This document shows positions 16,241-25,264 of a stretch of DNA of 28,766 nucleotides, in pieces (position 1 is the first letter of the stretch; each line of letters begins with the position of its first letter). The position numbers and the translations under genes were made by a program. Under the pieces are notes generated by a model. That model searched no databases, was not told the origin of the DNA, and was given only the letters and a program-made list of their open reading frames with translations. This DNA comes from DAIRET01 sp036795455 (GTDB lineage: Bacteria; Bacteroidota; Ignavibacteria; Ignavibacteriales; Ignavibacteriaceae). The DNA is taken from contig DAIRET010000013.1 in the NCBI GenBank assembly GCA_036795455.1, positions 1-28,766 on the forward strand, given 5' to 3'.

Positions 16241-16329
16241 AAACTATTTTAAGAACTGGTGTAAACTTAATGTATAATAATAAATAATCAAAATTCGGGT
16301 TAAGAATTCATGGATTAACCGTTGTTATT

Positions 16330-18573
16330 CTATACGGTTTCGGTGGCAGGTAAAATCACAGTAAACGTACTTCCCCTGTCCATTACCGATTCCAACGATA
16401 TACTGCCATTATTTTTAGTAATGAATTCTTTGCATAAACCGAGACCGAGACCGGTTCCTTTTTCTCCCTCTGTCCCCTTACTTGAGTGCACAGTATTGAT
16501 GTTGAAGATGTTTTCTTTTGTAAAGTCATCCATTCCAACCCCGTTGTCGCTTATGCTGATCATTACCTTATTATTAATCTGCTCGGCTTTAATCTCTATT
16601 TGACCATTTTTTCTTGTGTACTTAATGGCATTGTTGATAAGATTCCTGAATACGACTTCCATCATCTGTAAATCGGCATAAATTGATATGCCGGGATGGA
16701 TGCTATTTAATAATAGTATTTCCTTCTTTTTCAACTGCCCGGAATAAAGCTCCTTCGCTTTATTAATTATCCTTTCAAGGTTTATACTTACGGGTTTGGA
16801 ACTGATTTTTCCAGTTTGCGAAGCTGATAGATTCAGCAGGTTTTCCAATAGCTCGTACGTCTTAGTAGAAGCCTCGTGAATGTGCGATATATACTCCATC
16901 TTTTCTTTGTCGGGCAATTCGTTAAAATCATTCTTCAATATTTCGGATAAACTGATTAAAGCAAAAAACGGATTTTTCAAATCATGGGAAATTATTGAGA
17001 AAAGCTTATCCTTCGATTTGTTTATCTCCGACAGTTCGTTATTTATTTTTTCAAGTTCTACGGACTGCCCTTCAATCAATTTGTTTTTTTCATTTAGCAG
17101 CCGGTTTGCTTTTTTCCGCTTACTGTTTAGGTAATAAAGTATAAATGCAGTTATTGTTAAAAACACCAACCCGGTGATTAGAAAGTAGAGAAATACCTTT
17201 TGCTGCTCGTTCTCAAACTTCTGGTTTTCAAGCATACGCTGGTATCTTTCAAATTCAAATTTGTTTTTCAGATTGTCAAGTCTTCTTTGAACGTCCTCAT
17301 TATCTATTTCCGATTTGTATTTGTTGAATTCTTTTAGCGTATTTAATGCAAGGTTCGTGTTTCCGAGAGATTCATATACTTCACTTAGGTCTTTATATGC
17401 ATCCCGCATAAAACTTTTAACATTAATTTTTTTACTTACCTCAATACACTTTTCATAATGATCTCTCGCTGCTGACAGGTTGCCTTCGGCTTTGTTAATT
17501 ATTCCAAGATATTTATTTGCCTCGGCTATTCGCAATTGTATATTCTCGCTGGTTGCAATCTCCAGGATTTCATTAAAATACTTCCTTGCTTCAATCAGAT
17601 TGTTCTTACGCAAATAATTTTCACCCAAACCTTTAAGCGAAATTATAACACCGCCAACCGAATAGATTTGCTTATACACCTCAAGGGACCTGGAGAAATA
17701 GTACACGCATGAATCGTCATTAATTTCCAGGAATGCCGCCCCCAAAGAGTTATAGGCATAGCCCATAGATTCTAAATTGTTTGTTATAGTAGCATAGTTT
17801 AGACTTTCGTGATAGTATTCGATTGCTTTCGGAATCTGAGCGGTTTCTTTATATACAATACCGATATTAGTTAGAATTAATGCTACGTTACCGAGCATGT
17901 TAAGTTCTTTATTAAGGTTAAGTGCCGGCACATAATACTCCAATGCTTTGTCATAAATCGACCATTGATAATATACAGTTCCGATATTGTTTAAGGTTGT
18001 GGCTAAATTTTCTTTGTCCGGTAATTTTTCCCTTATCTTTAACGCCTTTTCAAAATAGAAGATTGCACTATCAAACCTTGATTGCTGCCAAAATATATAC
18101 CCTGTATTATTGTATGCTGCCGCTACACCGCTGGAATCATTTAATATACTACGTACTTCCGCTGACTTTTTGAAAAAGATTACCGACGAGTCTCTATTTT
18201 TTAAACGATTATAAGTTCTTGCCAGGTTGTCATAGTCAATTCCCAATTGAACCGGGTCATTAAGATTGTCGCTTATATTTACTGCCGTTTGGTAATTTGT
18301 ATAGGCTGTATTGTATTCTCTTTTCGAGTAGTAGTAATTCCCCCGCAATGAATACGCTTTCGCAAGGGCTTTATCGTTTTTTTCTCTTTTAATTAAACTG
18401 AATAGTGAATCAATTTTAGCTTCAATTAAGGGAGAGTTCGTATCTTCCAACTCTATTTCGTTGATAAGTTTGTCAATCTTTGTGATTTCATCATCGTGCT
18501 GTTCTTCACACCCGGATAGAAAAAACAAGACAAGTAACAAACAACTGGAAATAATTAATTTTAAATGCAACAT
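16330..18573 (-). CDS. TPR sensor histidine kinase with lipoprotein-type signal
   Basis: 747 residues. Signal with lipobox FLSGC (C22). Residues about 70-420 carry at least seven tetratricopeptide repeats (for example AYNNTGYIFWQQSRFDSAIFY pattern at about 153-173 and similar at 193, 233, 273, 352 and 393). A coiled coil leads to one membrane helix (460-481), a second coiled coil (485-520), HisKA with phospho-acceptor H530 (ISHDLKNPF), and HATPase_c with N-box NLINNAIKY, DNGVGMD (676-682) and GTGLGLGL (706-713). It has no receiver or DNA-binding domain, and no response regulator is adjacent, so it is an orphan. The TPR part is presumably periplasmic. It ends about 90 bp before the B12 riboswitch; a functional link is not shown. 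No clear ribosome site precedes the ATG. Confidence 0.9.
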   Translation of the reverse strand: MLHLKLIISSCLLLVLFFLSGCEEQHDDEITKIDKLINEIELEDTNSPLIEAKIDSLFSLIKREKNDKALAKAYSLRGNYYYSKREYNTAYTNYQTAVNISDNLNDPVQLGIDYDNLARTYNRLKNRDSSVIFFKKSAEVRSILNDSSGVAAAYNNTGYIFWQQSRFDSAIFYFEKALKIREKLPDKENLATTLNNIGTVYYQWSIYDKALEYYVPALNLNKELNMLGNVALILTNIGIVYKETAQIPKAIEYYHESLNYATITNNLESMGYAYNSLGAAFLEINDDSCVYYFSRSLEVYKQIYSVGGVIISLKGLGENYLRKNNLIEARKYFNEILEIATSENIQLRIAEANKYLGIINKAEGNLSAARDHYEKCIEVSKKINVKSFMRDAYKDLSEVYESLGNTNLALNTLKEFNKYKSEIDNEDVQRRLDNLKNKFEFERYQRMLENQKFENEQQKVFLYFLITGLVFLTITAFILYYLNSKRKKANRLLNEKNKLIEGQSVELEKINNELSEINKSKDKLFSIISHDLKNPFFALISLSEILKNDFNELPDKEKMEYISHIHEASTKTYELLENLLNLSASQTGKISSKPVSINLERIINKAKELYSGQLKKKEILLLNSIHPGISIYADLQMMEVVFRNLINNAIKYTRKNGQIEIKAEQINNKVMISISDNGVGMDDFTKENIFNINTVHSSKGTEGEKGTGLGLGLCKEFITKNNGSISLESVMDRGSTFTVILPATETV

Positions 18574-18695
18574 GCTAAAGAAGACTTTACCGAAACTTTT
18601 GAAACACTAATGTAATGGTCGAAAAATAAGTAAAAAAAGTTAGAATAACATGAAAAAATATATGGCTCGTATTCCCTGACAAAAAATCCGTTCTA

Positions 18696-20051
18696 TTACA
18701 ATTGATTTTCCGCTTCAAATTGTTCAATAGCAATACCGGGGAAAGAGGCTATTTGTTTCATTATTACATCTTTATTGCCAACGAGTACAATAACAAGACT
18801 GGCGGGTTTTAGATTATTCCGTGCTGCTTCCAGTACCTCATCATTACCGGTATTTTTAATCCGCTCTGTAAAGGTATCGAAATAGTCGTTTTCAAGATTG
18901 TAGATAAATTTATTTGTCATGTTGCCGGATATTTGTCCGTAAGTCTCAAAATTGAGCGGGTATTTTTTTGTTACCGATGATTTGGCAAATTCAAGTTCAC
19001 TATCCGAAATTCCTTTTCGCATTCCGTTAAGCTCATTAATAATTTCAGAAACTGCCTCATAAGTCTTTTCAGTGTCTACCGATGTAGAGACACAAAAATA
19101 TCCCCCCATTTTATTATAACTGAAAAAAGAATGTACTCCATAAGTTAATCCTTTTTTCTCCCGTAAATTTGCATTCAACCTGCTTGAAAACTGTCCCCCA
19201 AGAATCATGTTCATTAAAAGCCGGGCATAATAATCAGGCGAATTCCTATGATTAACGGGATGTCCGATCCTAATTTCGGTTTGTGATGCATCCGGTTTAT
19301 CTGCCACAAAAACTTTAGTCGGATTCGTCTTGATGGAATATTCTGTTTCTATTGCAGTTTCAGTCGAGATGATAAATGAAAACTTTTCATTCAATAAGTT
19401 TAACAGGGTTGTTTCATCAATGTTCCCGGTGATAATTATCACGGGTTTATTCTTTATAATACGTCCGTTATAATATTTTTTAACATCTTCCAGTGTTATT
19501 TTCTCTATTGATTCAATACTACCGGGTATACTGTTTCCATATTTATTGAATGTACCATAAACCTTGCTCTCAAAAACCTTGTGGGCAACATCTTCCGGGT
19601 CGTTTTGCGCTTGAAGAAGAATATTAAGTAATTTCTTTTTTTCTCGCTCAAAGTCTTCCATTCCGAATTTCGGTTGTTTGAGAACCAATGACACAAGCTC
19701 AAGCGATTGCTCAAACTTTTCGGTAAGTGTAAGTAAAGAAATGTAGAAGTAATCGTTATCGCATGAAACACCGAGGCTTGAACCAAGCAAATTAATTTGT
19801 TTATTGAATTCAATCGAATCATATTCACCGGCACCTTCATCAATCATTAATGACGTTAGATAGGCAAGTCCCTGTTTTTCTCCCGGGTCTAACTTGCTGC
19901 CGGCTTCTATCAGAATATTCAAATTAATTATCGGCAGCTCATCTTTTTTTATAAAGCGGACTTCTATACCGTTTGCGGTTTTAAGTTTCTTTTCGTCCGG
20001 CAATTTAAAGGATGTATTTCCATTGATTACCGGCGGGGAAGTTCTATCCAT
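18696..20051 (-). CDS. M16 peptidase-like protein, inactive partner
   Basis: 451 residues, M16 (pitrilysin) fold: EVRFIKKDELPIINLNILIEAGSKLDP at the start, the double half-barrel layout, and the conserved C-half region RLNANLREKKGLTYGVHSFF. The place where active members have HxxEH reads QGLAYLTSLMIDEG, without either His, so it should not bind zinc. It overlaps the active M16 gene by 8 bp, with its ATG inside that gene's last codons. This matches the known bacterial arrangement in which an inactive subunit pairs with an active one to form the chamber. No signal peptide is visible, so a cytoplasmic location is likely. Confidence 0.88.
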   Translation of the reverse strand: MDRTSPPVINGNTSFKLPDEKKLKTANGIEVRFIKKDELPIINLNILIEAGSKLDPGEKQGLAYLTSLMIDEGAGEYDSIEFNKQINLLGSSLGVSCDNDYFYISLLTLTEKFEQSLELVSLVLKQPKFGMEDFEREKKKLLNILLQAQNDPEDVAHKVFESKVYGTFNKYGNSIPGSIESIEKITLEDVKKYYNGRIIKNKPVIIITGNIDETTLLNLLNEKFSFIISTETAIETEYSIKTNPTKVFVADKPDASQTEIRIGHPVNHRNSPDYYARLLMNMILGGQFSSRLNANLREKKGLTYGVHSFFSYNKMGGYFCVSTSVDTEKTYEAVSEIINELNGMRKGISDSELEFAKSSVTKKYPLNFETYGQISGNMTNKFIYNLENDYFDTFTERIKNTGNDEVLEAARNNLKPASLVIVLVGNKDVIMKQIASFPGIAIEQFEAENQL

Positions 20052-21345
20052 TATTAATCCTATTCTGTTTTGGGATTACGCGTAACTCTGCATAGTTCTT
20101 CAGAATAAACTTTTCTGCACTATTTTTAATATGTGATGCTTCCACTCTTTTATATCTATTTAAATCAAAAGTGAATGAGTCCGGATTTCCAAGATAAAAA
20201 TTGTAATGGTTGAACTGGTTGGCAAGTGTATCAAGATTTTGCAACGAATAAATAAAAGAAACATTAATGCGTGCTCTTGATGTTTCAAGTTCCTCTTTCT
20301 CAATTCCATTCGTTATAACTTTATTCAACTCATCAAAAATAACCGATTTGATTTCATCAATACTACATCCTTGTTTTGCTGTTGAGCTAATTATAAACAT
20401 GCCTCCATACTTGCCTGAAAAATGGAATGCGCTAACATCGACAGCAATTTGTTTTTCGAAGACAAGTTTTTTGATTAATCTTCCTCCCTTCGTCCCGGTA
20501 AGCAAATCTGCAAGAATATCAAGCACTGCATCGTCAGGAGAAAAAGCTTTGTCTGTTTTCCATGCGAGGTAAATCCGTTCAAGACTGACATTATCTTCGT
20601 ATGAGTAAAAAGCATTTTCTTTTATGGATGAATCAATAAAACCAACCCCGGGTATTGCGGATTTATTTTCAATTTCGCCGAAATATTTTTCAATCAATTT
20701 TTGCGTCTTTAAAATTTCAAAATCCCCGGCAACAACAAGCGAAGCATTTTTAGGTTGATAAAACGTATTGAAAAAATTGGTTACATCATCAATTGAAAAA
20801 CTAAGAATATCTTCCATCTTACCTATCGTTGAATTCCCATATGGATGCTCCTCTCCGAAAACCAGCGAAAGTAATTTCTCCCAGGCTAATCCGTAAGGTT
20901 GATTCTCATACCGCTCCAGCCGTTCGTTTTTAACCACTCCGATCTGATTGGCAAGTTTTTCTTCGGTTAATGCCGGGAGTAAAAATCCCATCCGGTCGGA
21001 TTCCAGCCAGAGTGCAAGTTCAAGTGCGTTTGAAGGAAGTTTTTCGTAGTAATTTGTTTTGTCGAAATTCGTTGAACCATTTAATGTACCGCCTGCTTCC
21101 TGGATGTATTTAAAGTGCATCTCTTTCGGTACATTCAATGAGCCTTGAAACATCATATGTTCAAATAGGTGAGCTAAACCGGTTTTCTTATGGTTCAAAG
21201 GATCCCATTCACTTTGTTCATTGGCTGAACCTGTCCTGTACCAAACATTTACAGAAACAAGCGGCATATTCTTTTGCGGATAAAGAATAACTTCCAACCC
21301 GTTATTTAATGAATACTTTTCGATGTTAAAAACTAAGTCCTTCAT
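20044..21345 (-). CDS. M16 family zinc metallopeptidase, catalytic subunit
   Basis: 433 residues. The inverted zinc motif HLFEH is at 59-63 (H59, H63 ligands, E62 base), with the third ligand probably E141 in VVKNERLER. The remainder has the expected M16 features: GSTNFDKTNYYEKLP, HPYGNSTIGKMEDI, and a second half with GGRLIKKL. Such enzymes degrade or trim short unfolded peptides inside a chamber; targets are unknown. It sits 45 bp after lepB and overlaps the inactive partner, so a heterodimer is likely. No signal peptide. Confidence 0.92.
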   Translation of the reverse strand: MKDLVFNIEKYSLNNGLEVILYPQKNMPLVSVNVWYRTGSANEQSEWDPLNHKKTGLAHLFEHMMFQGSLNVPKEMHFKYIQEAGGTLNGSTNFDKTNYYEKLPSNALELALWLESDRMGFLLPALTEEKLANQIGVVKNERLERYENQPYGLAWEKLLSLVFGEEHPYGNSTIGKMEDILSFSIDDVTNFFNTFYQPKNASLVVAGDFEILKTQKLIEKYFGEIENKSAIPGVGFIDSSIKENAFYSYEDNVSLERIYLAWKTDKAFSPDDAVLDILADLLTGTKGGRLIKKLVFEKQIAVDVSAFHFSGKYGGMFIISSTAKQGCSIDEIKSVIFDELNKVITNGIEKEELETSRARINVSFIYSLQNLDTLANQFNHYNFYLGNPDSFTFDLNRYKRVEASHIKNSAEKFILKNYAELRVIPKQNRINNG

Positions 21346-21390
21346 TCTACCGGTTTCTGCTTACTTTGCGATATTGAAAATATTTAATTC

Positions 21391-22326
21391 TCAATCCAGC
21401 AACTTCAAAACCCGATCAAATCTAATTGATGCAAGTAGTTTAAATATCTGCGAAAATGGTATGTCCCTATCCCACGAAAATAAGACAATGAAAGCCTGTC
21501 CAACAACCATATCCCTTGCAACAAGTCCCCAGAATCGGCTGTCCATGCTATCGTCCCGGTTATCACCCATCATAAAGTAATAATCTTTTTTAAATGTATA
21601 ACTTGTAACCGGCTTCCCGTTAATTGTTACATAACCATCTTGAACTGCGACAACTCTTTCGCCATGTTCCCTATCGATTATCGTTCTCCATCCTTCAACA
21701 TTTGAAGGAGACAAAGGTATTGTATATCCTTTTTTCGGAATTACAAGCGGACCATAGTTGTCTTCATTCCACGGTGAGCCTTTCGGAAATATCCGCGGGT
21801 TAACTCTATCTTTGGGGACAGGATAAGGGGATAAATATTTAATATAAGGTGGTATCGGAAATTCATTCCCGTTCACAAAGGCCACTTTATCTCTAATCTC
21901 TATAGTATCACCCGGCATACCTATCAATCTTTTTACATAATTCACATTCAGTTCTCGTGCAACCAACTCTTCTCTATCGCCGGGATATTCAAAAACAACA
22001 ATGTCGCCCGGTTCAGGTTCGCGAATTGACGGGAAACTAAAATACGGCAGTTCAATTTCCGTAAAGGGAATATACTTCGGAGAACTTGAGCCGTAAATGA
22101 ATTTATTTACCAGAACAAAATCACCAACAAGAATAGTATCTTCCATTGAGCCGGTAGGAATTCTTGTATTCTGAATTATAAATGTTATAATAAACAAAGC
22201 TGCTATTGCAGCAAAGAAGAGGGATTTGAAAAATTCAATAACTTTCTCTTTCGGTGTTTTTACCTCGTTTAGTTCTTCTTCCGTTTTTATTCCGAAAAAC
22301 CTTCTTACCCTATCTTTGAAACTCAA
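21391..22326 (-). CDS. lepB: Signal peptidase I
   Basis: 311 residues. A cytoplasmic basic N-terminus, one membrane helix (about 35-52), then the catalytic region in the periplasm: S60 in PTGSMEDTI (box B) and K132 in YVKRLIGMPGD (box D), forming the Ser-Lys dyad, and box E MGDNRDDSMDSR. It is longer than minimal S26 enzymes because of an insert between boxes D and E, common in Bacteroidota. It cleaves Sec/Tat signal peptides, including those of the secreted proteins in this window. It lies between gatB and the M16 pair on one strand with 50- and 45-bp gaps. Confidence 0.95.
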   Translation of the reverse strand: MSFKDRVRRFFGIKTEEELNEVKTPKEKVIEFFKSLFFAAIAALFIITFIIQNTRIPTGSMEDTILVGDFVLVNKFIYGSSSPKYIPFTEIELPYFSFPSIREPEPGDIVVFEYPGDREELVARELNVNYVKRLIGMPGDTIEIRDKVAFVNGNEFPIPPYIKYLSPYPVPKDRVNPRIFPKGSPWNEDNYGPLVIPKKGYTIPLSPSNVEGWRTIIDREHGERVVAVQDGYVTINGKPVTSYTFKKDYYFMMGDNRDDSMDSRFWGLVARDMVVGQAFIVLFSWDRDIPFSQIFKLLASIRFDRVLKLLD

Positions 22327-22376
22327 TTTATACTCCTAATAGTTTTATAATAATTCTAATACTTTCGACAATCGGT

Positions 22377-23822
22377 TTAACTTCTTCGTGATTCCAATTT
22401 CTCTTTTAAAATATCGTTCACGGCTTTGGGATTTGCTTTCCCTTTGGTTTCTTTCATTATCTGCCCTATAAAAAATCCGAACACCTTTTCTTTACCGCCC
22501 AAATATTCATTTACCTGGTTTTCATTTCTTGAAAGGACTTCGTTAATAACCGCTTCTATTTGAGATGTGTCGGACATCTGCACAAGATTTTTTTCATTGA
22601 CAATCAATTCAGGCGATTTGTTGTCTATCAACATAATTGAAAAAACTTCTTTAGCGATTTTACTGCTAATTACCCCGCTATTGATCAAGTTAATCAACGA
22701 TGCTAAATTAAACGGAGAAATAACAAAATCTTTTATGTCGATCTTCTCTTCGTTAATTATTTTTAGTACGTCAACCATTATCCAGTTGCTTGCAGATTTG
22801 AAATCGTTTGTGTGCGATACAACAGTTTCGTAATAATCTGCAATAGATTTTGATTGTGTTAACAGCTCCGCATCATACTCAGGAAGATTATATTGATTAA
22901 TAAACCTTTCTCTTCTGGCATCTGGCAGTTCCGGAAGATTTTCAGCTATTTCAGATTTCCAGCTTTCATTTATCAATAACGGGATTAAATCGGGGTCAGG
23001 GAAATAGCGGTAATCGTGTGCTTCTTCTTTACTACGCATTGAGAAGGCTTCGTTCAAATCGGCATCCCAAAGAAGCGTTTCCTGAACAATCTTTCCACCA
23101 TCATCTAGAACTTCAATCTGCCTGTCGATTTCATAATTCAAAGCACGTTCAACATTCCGGAAGGAATTCATATTTTTTATTTCAGTCTTAGTTCCAAGTT
23201 CAGTTGCTCCTTTGGCTCTAACAGAGATATTTGCATCACACCGCAGAGAACCTTCTTCCATGTTTGCATCGCAAATATTTAAGTACTGTACAATCTGCTT
23301 TATCTTTGAAAGATATTGGTATGCTTCACCCGGAGATGCAATATCCGGCTCTGTTACAATTTCCATTAAAGGAATACCGCACCGGTTCACATCTACAAGA
23401 GAGTTTGCCCCCCGGTCGTGTATTAGTTTTCCTGCATCTTCCTCAATGTGAATTCTTTTAATTCTTATTTCTTTATCTCTGCCGTCAGAATCCTTAACAA
23501 CAATCTTCCCATCTTCGCATAGCGGTTTTTCATATTGCGAAATCTGGTATCCCTTCGGCAGGTCGGGATAAAAATAATTTTTTCGTGCAAGTAGTGAATG
23601 CCCGTTAATACTGCAATTTGTAGCCATGCCCATCAGTACAGTATACTCAACCGCTCTTTTATTCAACACCGGCAATACTCCAGGGTGACCGAGACAAACA
23701 GGACAGACATTTGTATTCGGTGAGTTACCGAATTTCGTCGAACAACCACAAAATACTTTCGTTCTTGTTGATAGTTGAGCGTGAACTTCTAATCCGATTA
23801 CGGCTTCGTACTTGGAATGCAT
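22377..23822 (-). CDS. gatB: Asp-tRNA(Asn)/Glu-tRNA(Gln) amidotransferase subunit B
   Basis: 481 residues, the normal GatB size. Marks are YEAVIGLEVHAQL (5-17), a zinc site of Cys residues (CGCSTKF and CPVCLGHPG), KNYFYPDLPKGYQIS (81-95), HIEEDAGKL, and VDVNRCGIPLMEIVTEPDI; the C-terminal YqeY-like tail domain ends with the conserved GKANPKAVNDILKEKL. It phosphorylates and, with ammonia from GatA, amidates mischarged tRNA. gatA and gatC are elsewhere. The 18-bp gap after the amylase gene suggests cotranscription. Confidence 0.96.
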   Translation of the reverse strand: MHSKYEAVIGLEVHAQLSTRTKVFCGCSTKFGNSPNTNVCPVCLGHPGVLPVLNKRAVEYTVLMGMATNCSINGHSLLARKNYFYPDLPKGYQISQYEKPLCEDGKIVVKDSDGRDKEIRIKRIHIEEDAGKLIHDRGANSLVDVNRCGIPLMEIVTEPDIASPGEAYQYLSKIKQIVQYLNICDANMEEGSLRCDANISVRAKGATELGTKTEIKNMNSFRNVERALNYEIDRQIEVLDDGGKIVQETLLWDADLNEAFSMRSKEEAHDYRYFPDPDLIPLLINESWKSEIAENLPELPDARRERFINQYNLPEYDAELLTQSKSIADYYETVVSHTNDFKSASNWIMVDVLKIINEEKIDIKDFVISPFNLASLINLINSGVISSKIAKEVFSIMLIDNKSPELIVNEKNLVQMSDTSQIEAVINEVLSRNENQVNEYLGGKEKVFGFFIGQIMKETKGKANPKAVNDILKEKLESRRS

Positions 23823-23840
23823 CTTTAAATAATTAATAAC

Positions 23841-25202
23841 TTATTGTTGAACAAAAACTTTATACTCCCACGGGTTCAGTGTTAGTTTGTATTTTTTCTC
23901 AATATTTACTTTCTCTGACCAAAACAATTCGTTATAAGTTCCGGCTATTACCGAAGAATTAAACCCAACGTCCTGTTTTTGTTCCGATAAGTTCACAACT
24001 ACAAATATCTTGTTGCCGTCTTTTTCTCTAACAAACGAAAAGATTGATTTTTCATCGGAAGGTAAAACATACTTAAATTCTCCCCCCTTTTTACCATTCC
24101 ATAAAGCAGGATTTTCTTTCTTCAGATTGAAAAGTTTTTTATAGAAATCGGTGTACTTGCTTTCTTTCCATTCAATATTATCCTTCTCAAAAAAGTCTAA
24201 CCTTTTTCTGTTACCTGCTTCCTGCCCGCTATAAATAAGGAACATCCCCGGTATAGTTGCTGATAGGACAGCCATTGCATCTGCCCCGTCGCCGAATTTT
24301 TCAAACTCTGTACCGTTCCATGAATTTTCATCATGGTTAGTAGTAAAACGCATTCTGAATGAATTTGAAGGATAGTGTTTTGCTTCTTTCTCCAGTTCGT
24401 GCAAAATAGCAGTTGCATCTTTTTCTTTTTTAACAATTCGTTCAAGCAGATGATGAAACTCCCATGAGTATGACATGTCAAATGCATGTAAATGTAAACC
24501 GGGCGATTCTGCTTCTGCGAGCATGAATACAGGTTTTATCTTTTCCAATCTGGGACGGAGAGAGTTCCAGAATTCAATCGGAACCATTTCTGCGACATCA
24601 CAACGGTAGCCATCAATATTAAAATCTTTCACCCAGTACTCAAGAGCCTCGGTCATTTTCTCCCAAAGTTTTTTGTTGTTATAGTCAAGCGCAATTACAT
24701 CCGACCAATCAGGGACGGGAGGAATAAATTTACCGGTAGAATCTTTTTTATAAAAATCGGGATGTTCATTTGTCCATTCATTATCCCATGAAGTATGATT
24801 GGCAACCCAATCAATAATAATAAACATACCGAGCGAGTGAACCTCTTTTACAAGTCCGGCAAAATCTTCTTTAGTACCTAAAGCTGGATCAATATCAAAA
24901 TAATCTTTAACTGAATAATAACTCCCAAGTTTTCCTTTCCGGTTAATTTCACCAATCGGATGGATCGGCATTAACCAGAGGATTTCGGCACCGAGTTCTT
25001 TTAATCTCGGTAGATGTTCTTTAAACTCATTGATAGTCCCGGTAGAAGTAAATTGGCGAAGATTAACTTCGTAAATTACTTTATCATAACTCCAACTTGG
25101 TGATTGGACAGTACTTTCCGGTTGAGCAAATAGCTTCGTGAAAAATGTAAAAATTGACATAACCGTTACAAAGACCGTGAAAAGAAAAGTTGCTCTTGAC
25201 AT
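23841..25202 (-). CDS. Secreted GH13 alpha-amylase-family glycoside hydrolase
   Basis: 453 residues. Signal peptide 1-26 (ending LFAQ). The (beta/alpha)8 barrel carries the GH13 conserved regions: IIIDWVANHTS (128-138), GYRCDVAEMV with nucleophile D202, FMLAEAES with acid/base E230, and TTNHDEN with D291. A short C-terminal beta domain follows (FSFVREKDGNKIFVVVNLS to VFVQQ). It hydrolyses alpha-glucans or maltooligosaccharides, probably in the periplasm; there is no T9SS sorting domain or lipobox. No SusC/SusD, transporter or other sugar gene is nearby, so the substrate cannot be refined. It lies between the FKBP gene and gatB. Confidence 0.92.
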   Translation of the reverse strand: MSRATFLFTVFVTVMSIFTFFTKLFAQPESTVQSPSWSYDKVIYEVNLRQFTSTGTINEFKEHLPRLKELGAEILWLMPIHPIGEINRKGKLGSYYSVKDYFDIDPALGTKEDFAGLVKEVHSLGMFIIIDWVANHTSWDNEWTNEHPDFYKKDSTGKFIPPVPDWSDVIALDYNNKKLWEKMTEALEYWVKDFNIDGYRCDVAEMVPIEFWNSLRPRLEKIKPVFMLAEAESPGLHLHAFDMSYSWEFHHLLERIVKKEKDATAILHELEKEAKHYPSNSFRMRFTTNHDENSWNGTEFEKFGDGADAMAVLSATIPGMFLIYSGQEAGNRKRLDFFEKDNIEWKESKYTDFYKKLFNLKKENPALWNGKKGGEFKYVLPSDEKSIFSFVREKDGNKIFVVVNLSEQKQDVGFNSSVIAGTYNELFWSEKVNIEKKYKLTLNPWEYKVFVQQ

Positions 25203-25230
25203 TTTAACCTCATTAATAAATTAAACAATC

Positions 25231-25253
25231 CCGCCGGGCATTTAACCCGGCGG
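25231..25253 (-). terminator. GC-rich hairpin between FKBP and amylase genes
   Basis: Perfect 8-bp stem CCGCCGGG/CCCGGCGG with a 7-base loop, 12 bp after the FKBP stop. On the minus strand it is followed only by GATTGTTTAATTT, so termination may be partial, or it may protect the FKBP mRNA end. Confidence 0.5.
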
Positions 25254-25264
25254 TTAATTATTAA

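Noticed and set aside
16239..16246. TAGTTTTG as the -7 promoter element of the B12 operon
   Set aside because: It matches TAnnTTTG, but transcription would then begin inside the riboswitch's first helix, and there is no -33 box; the true promoter is probably further upstream.
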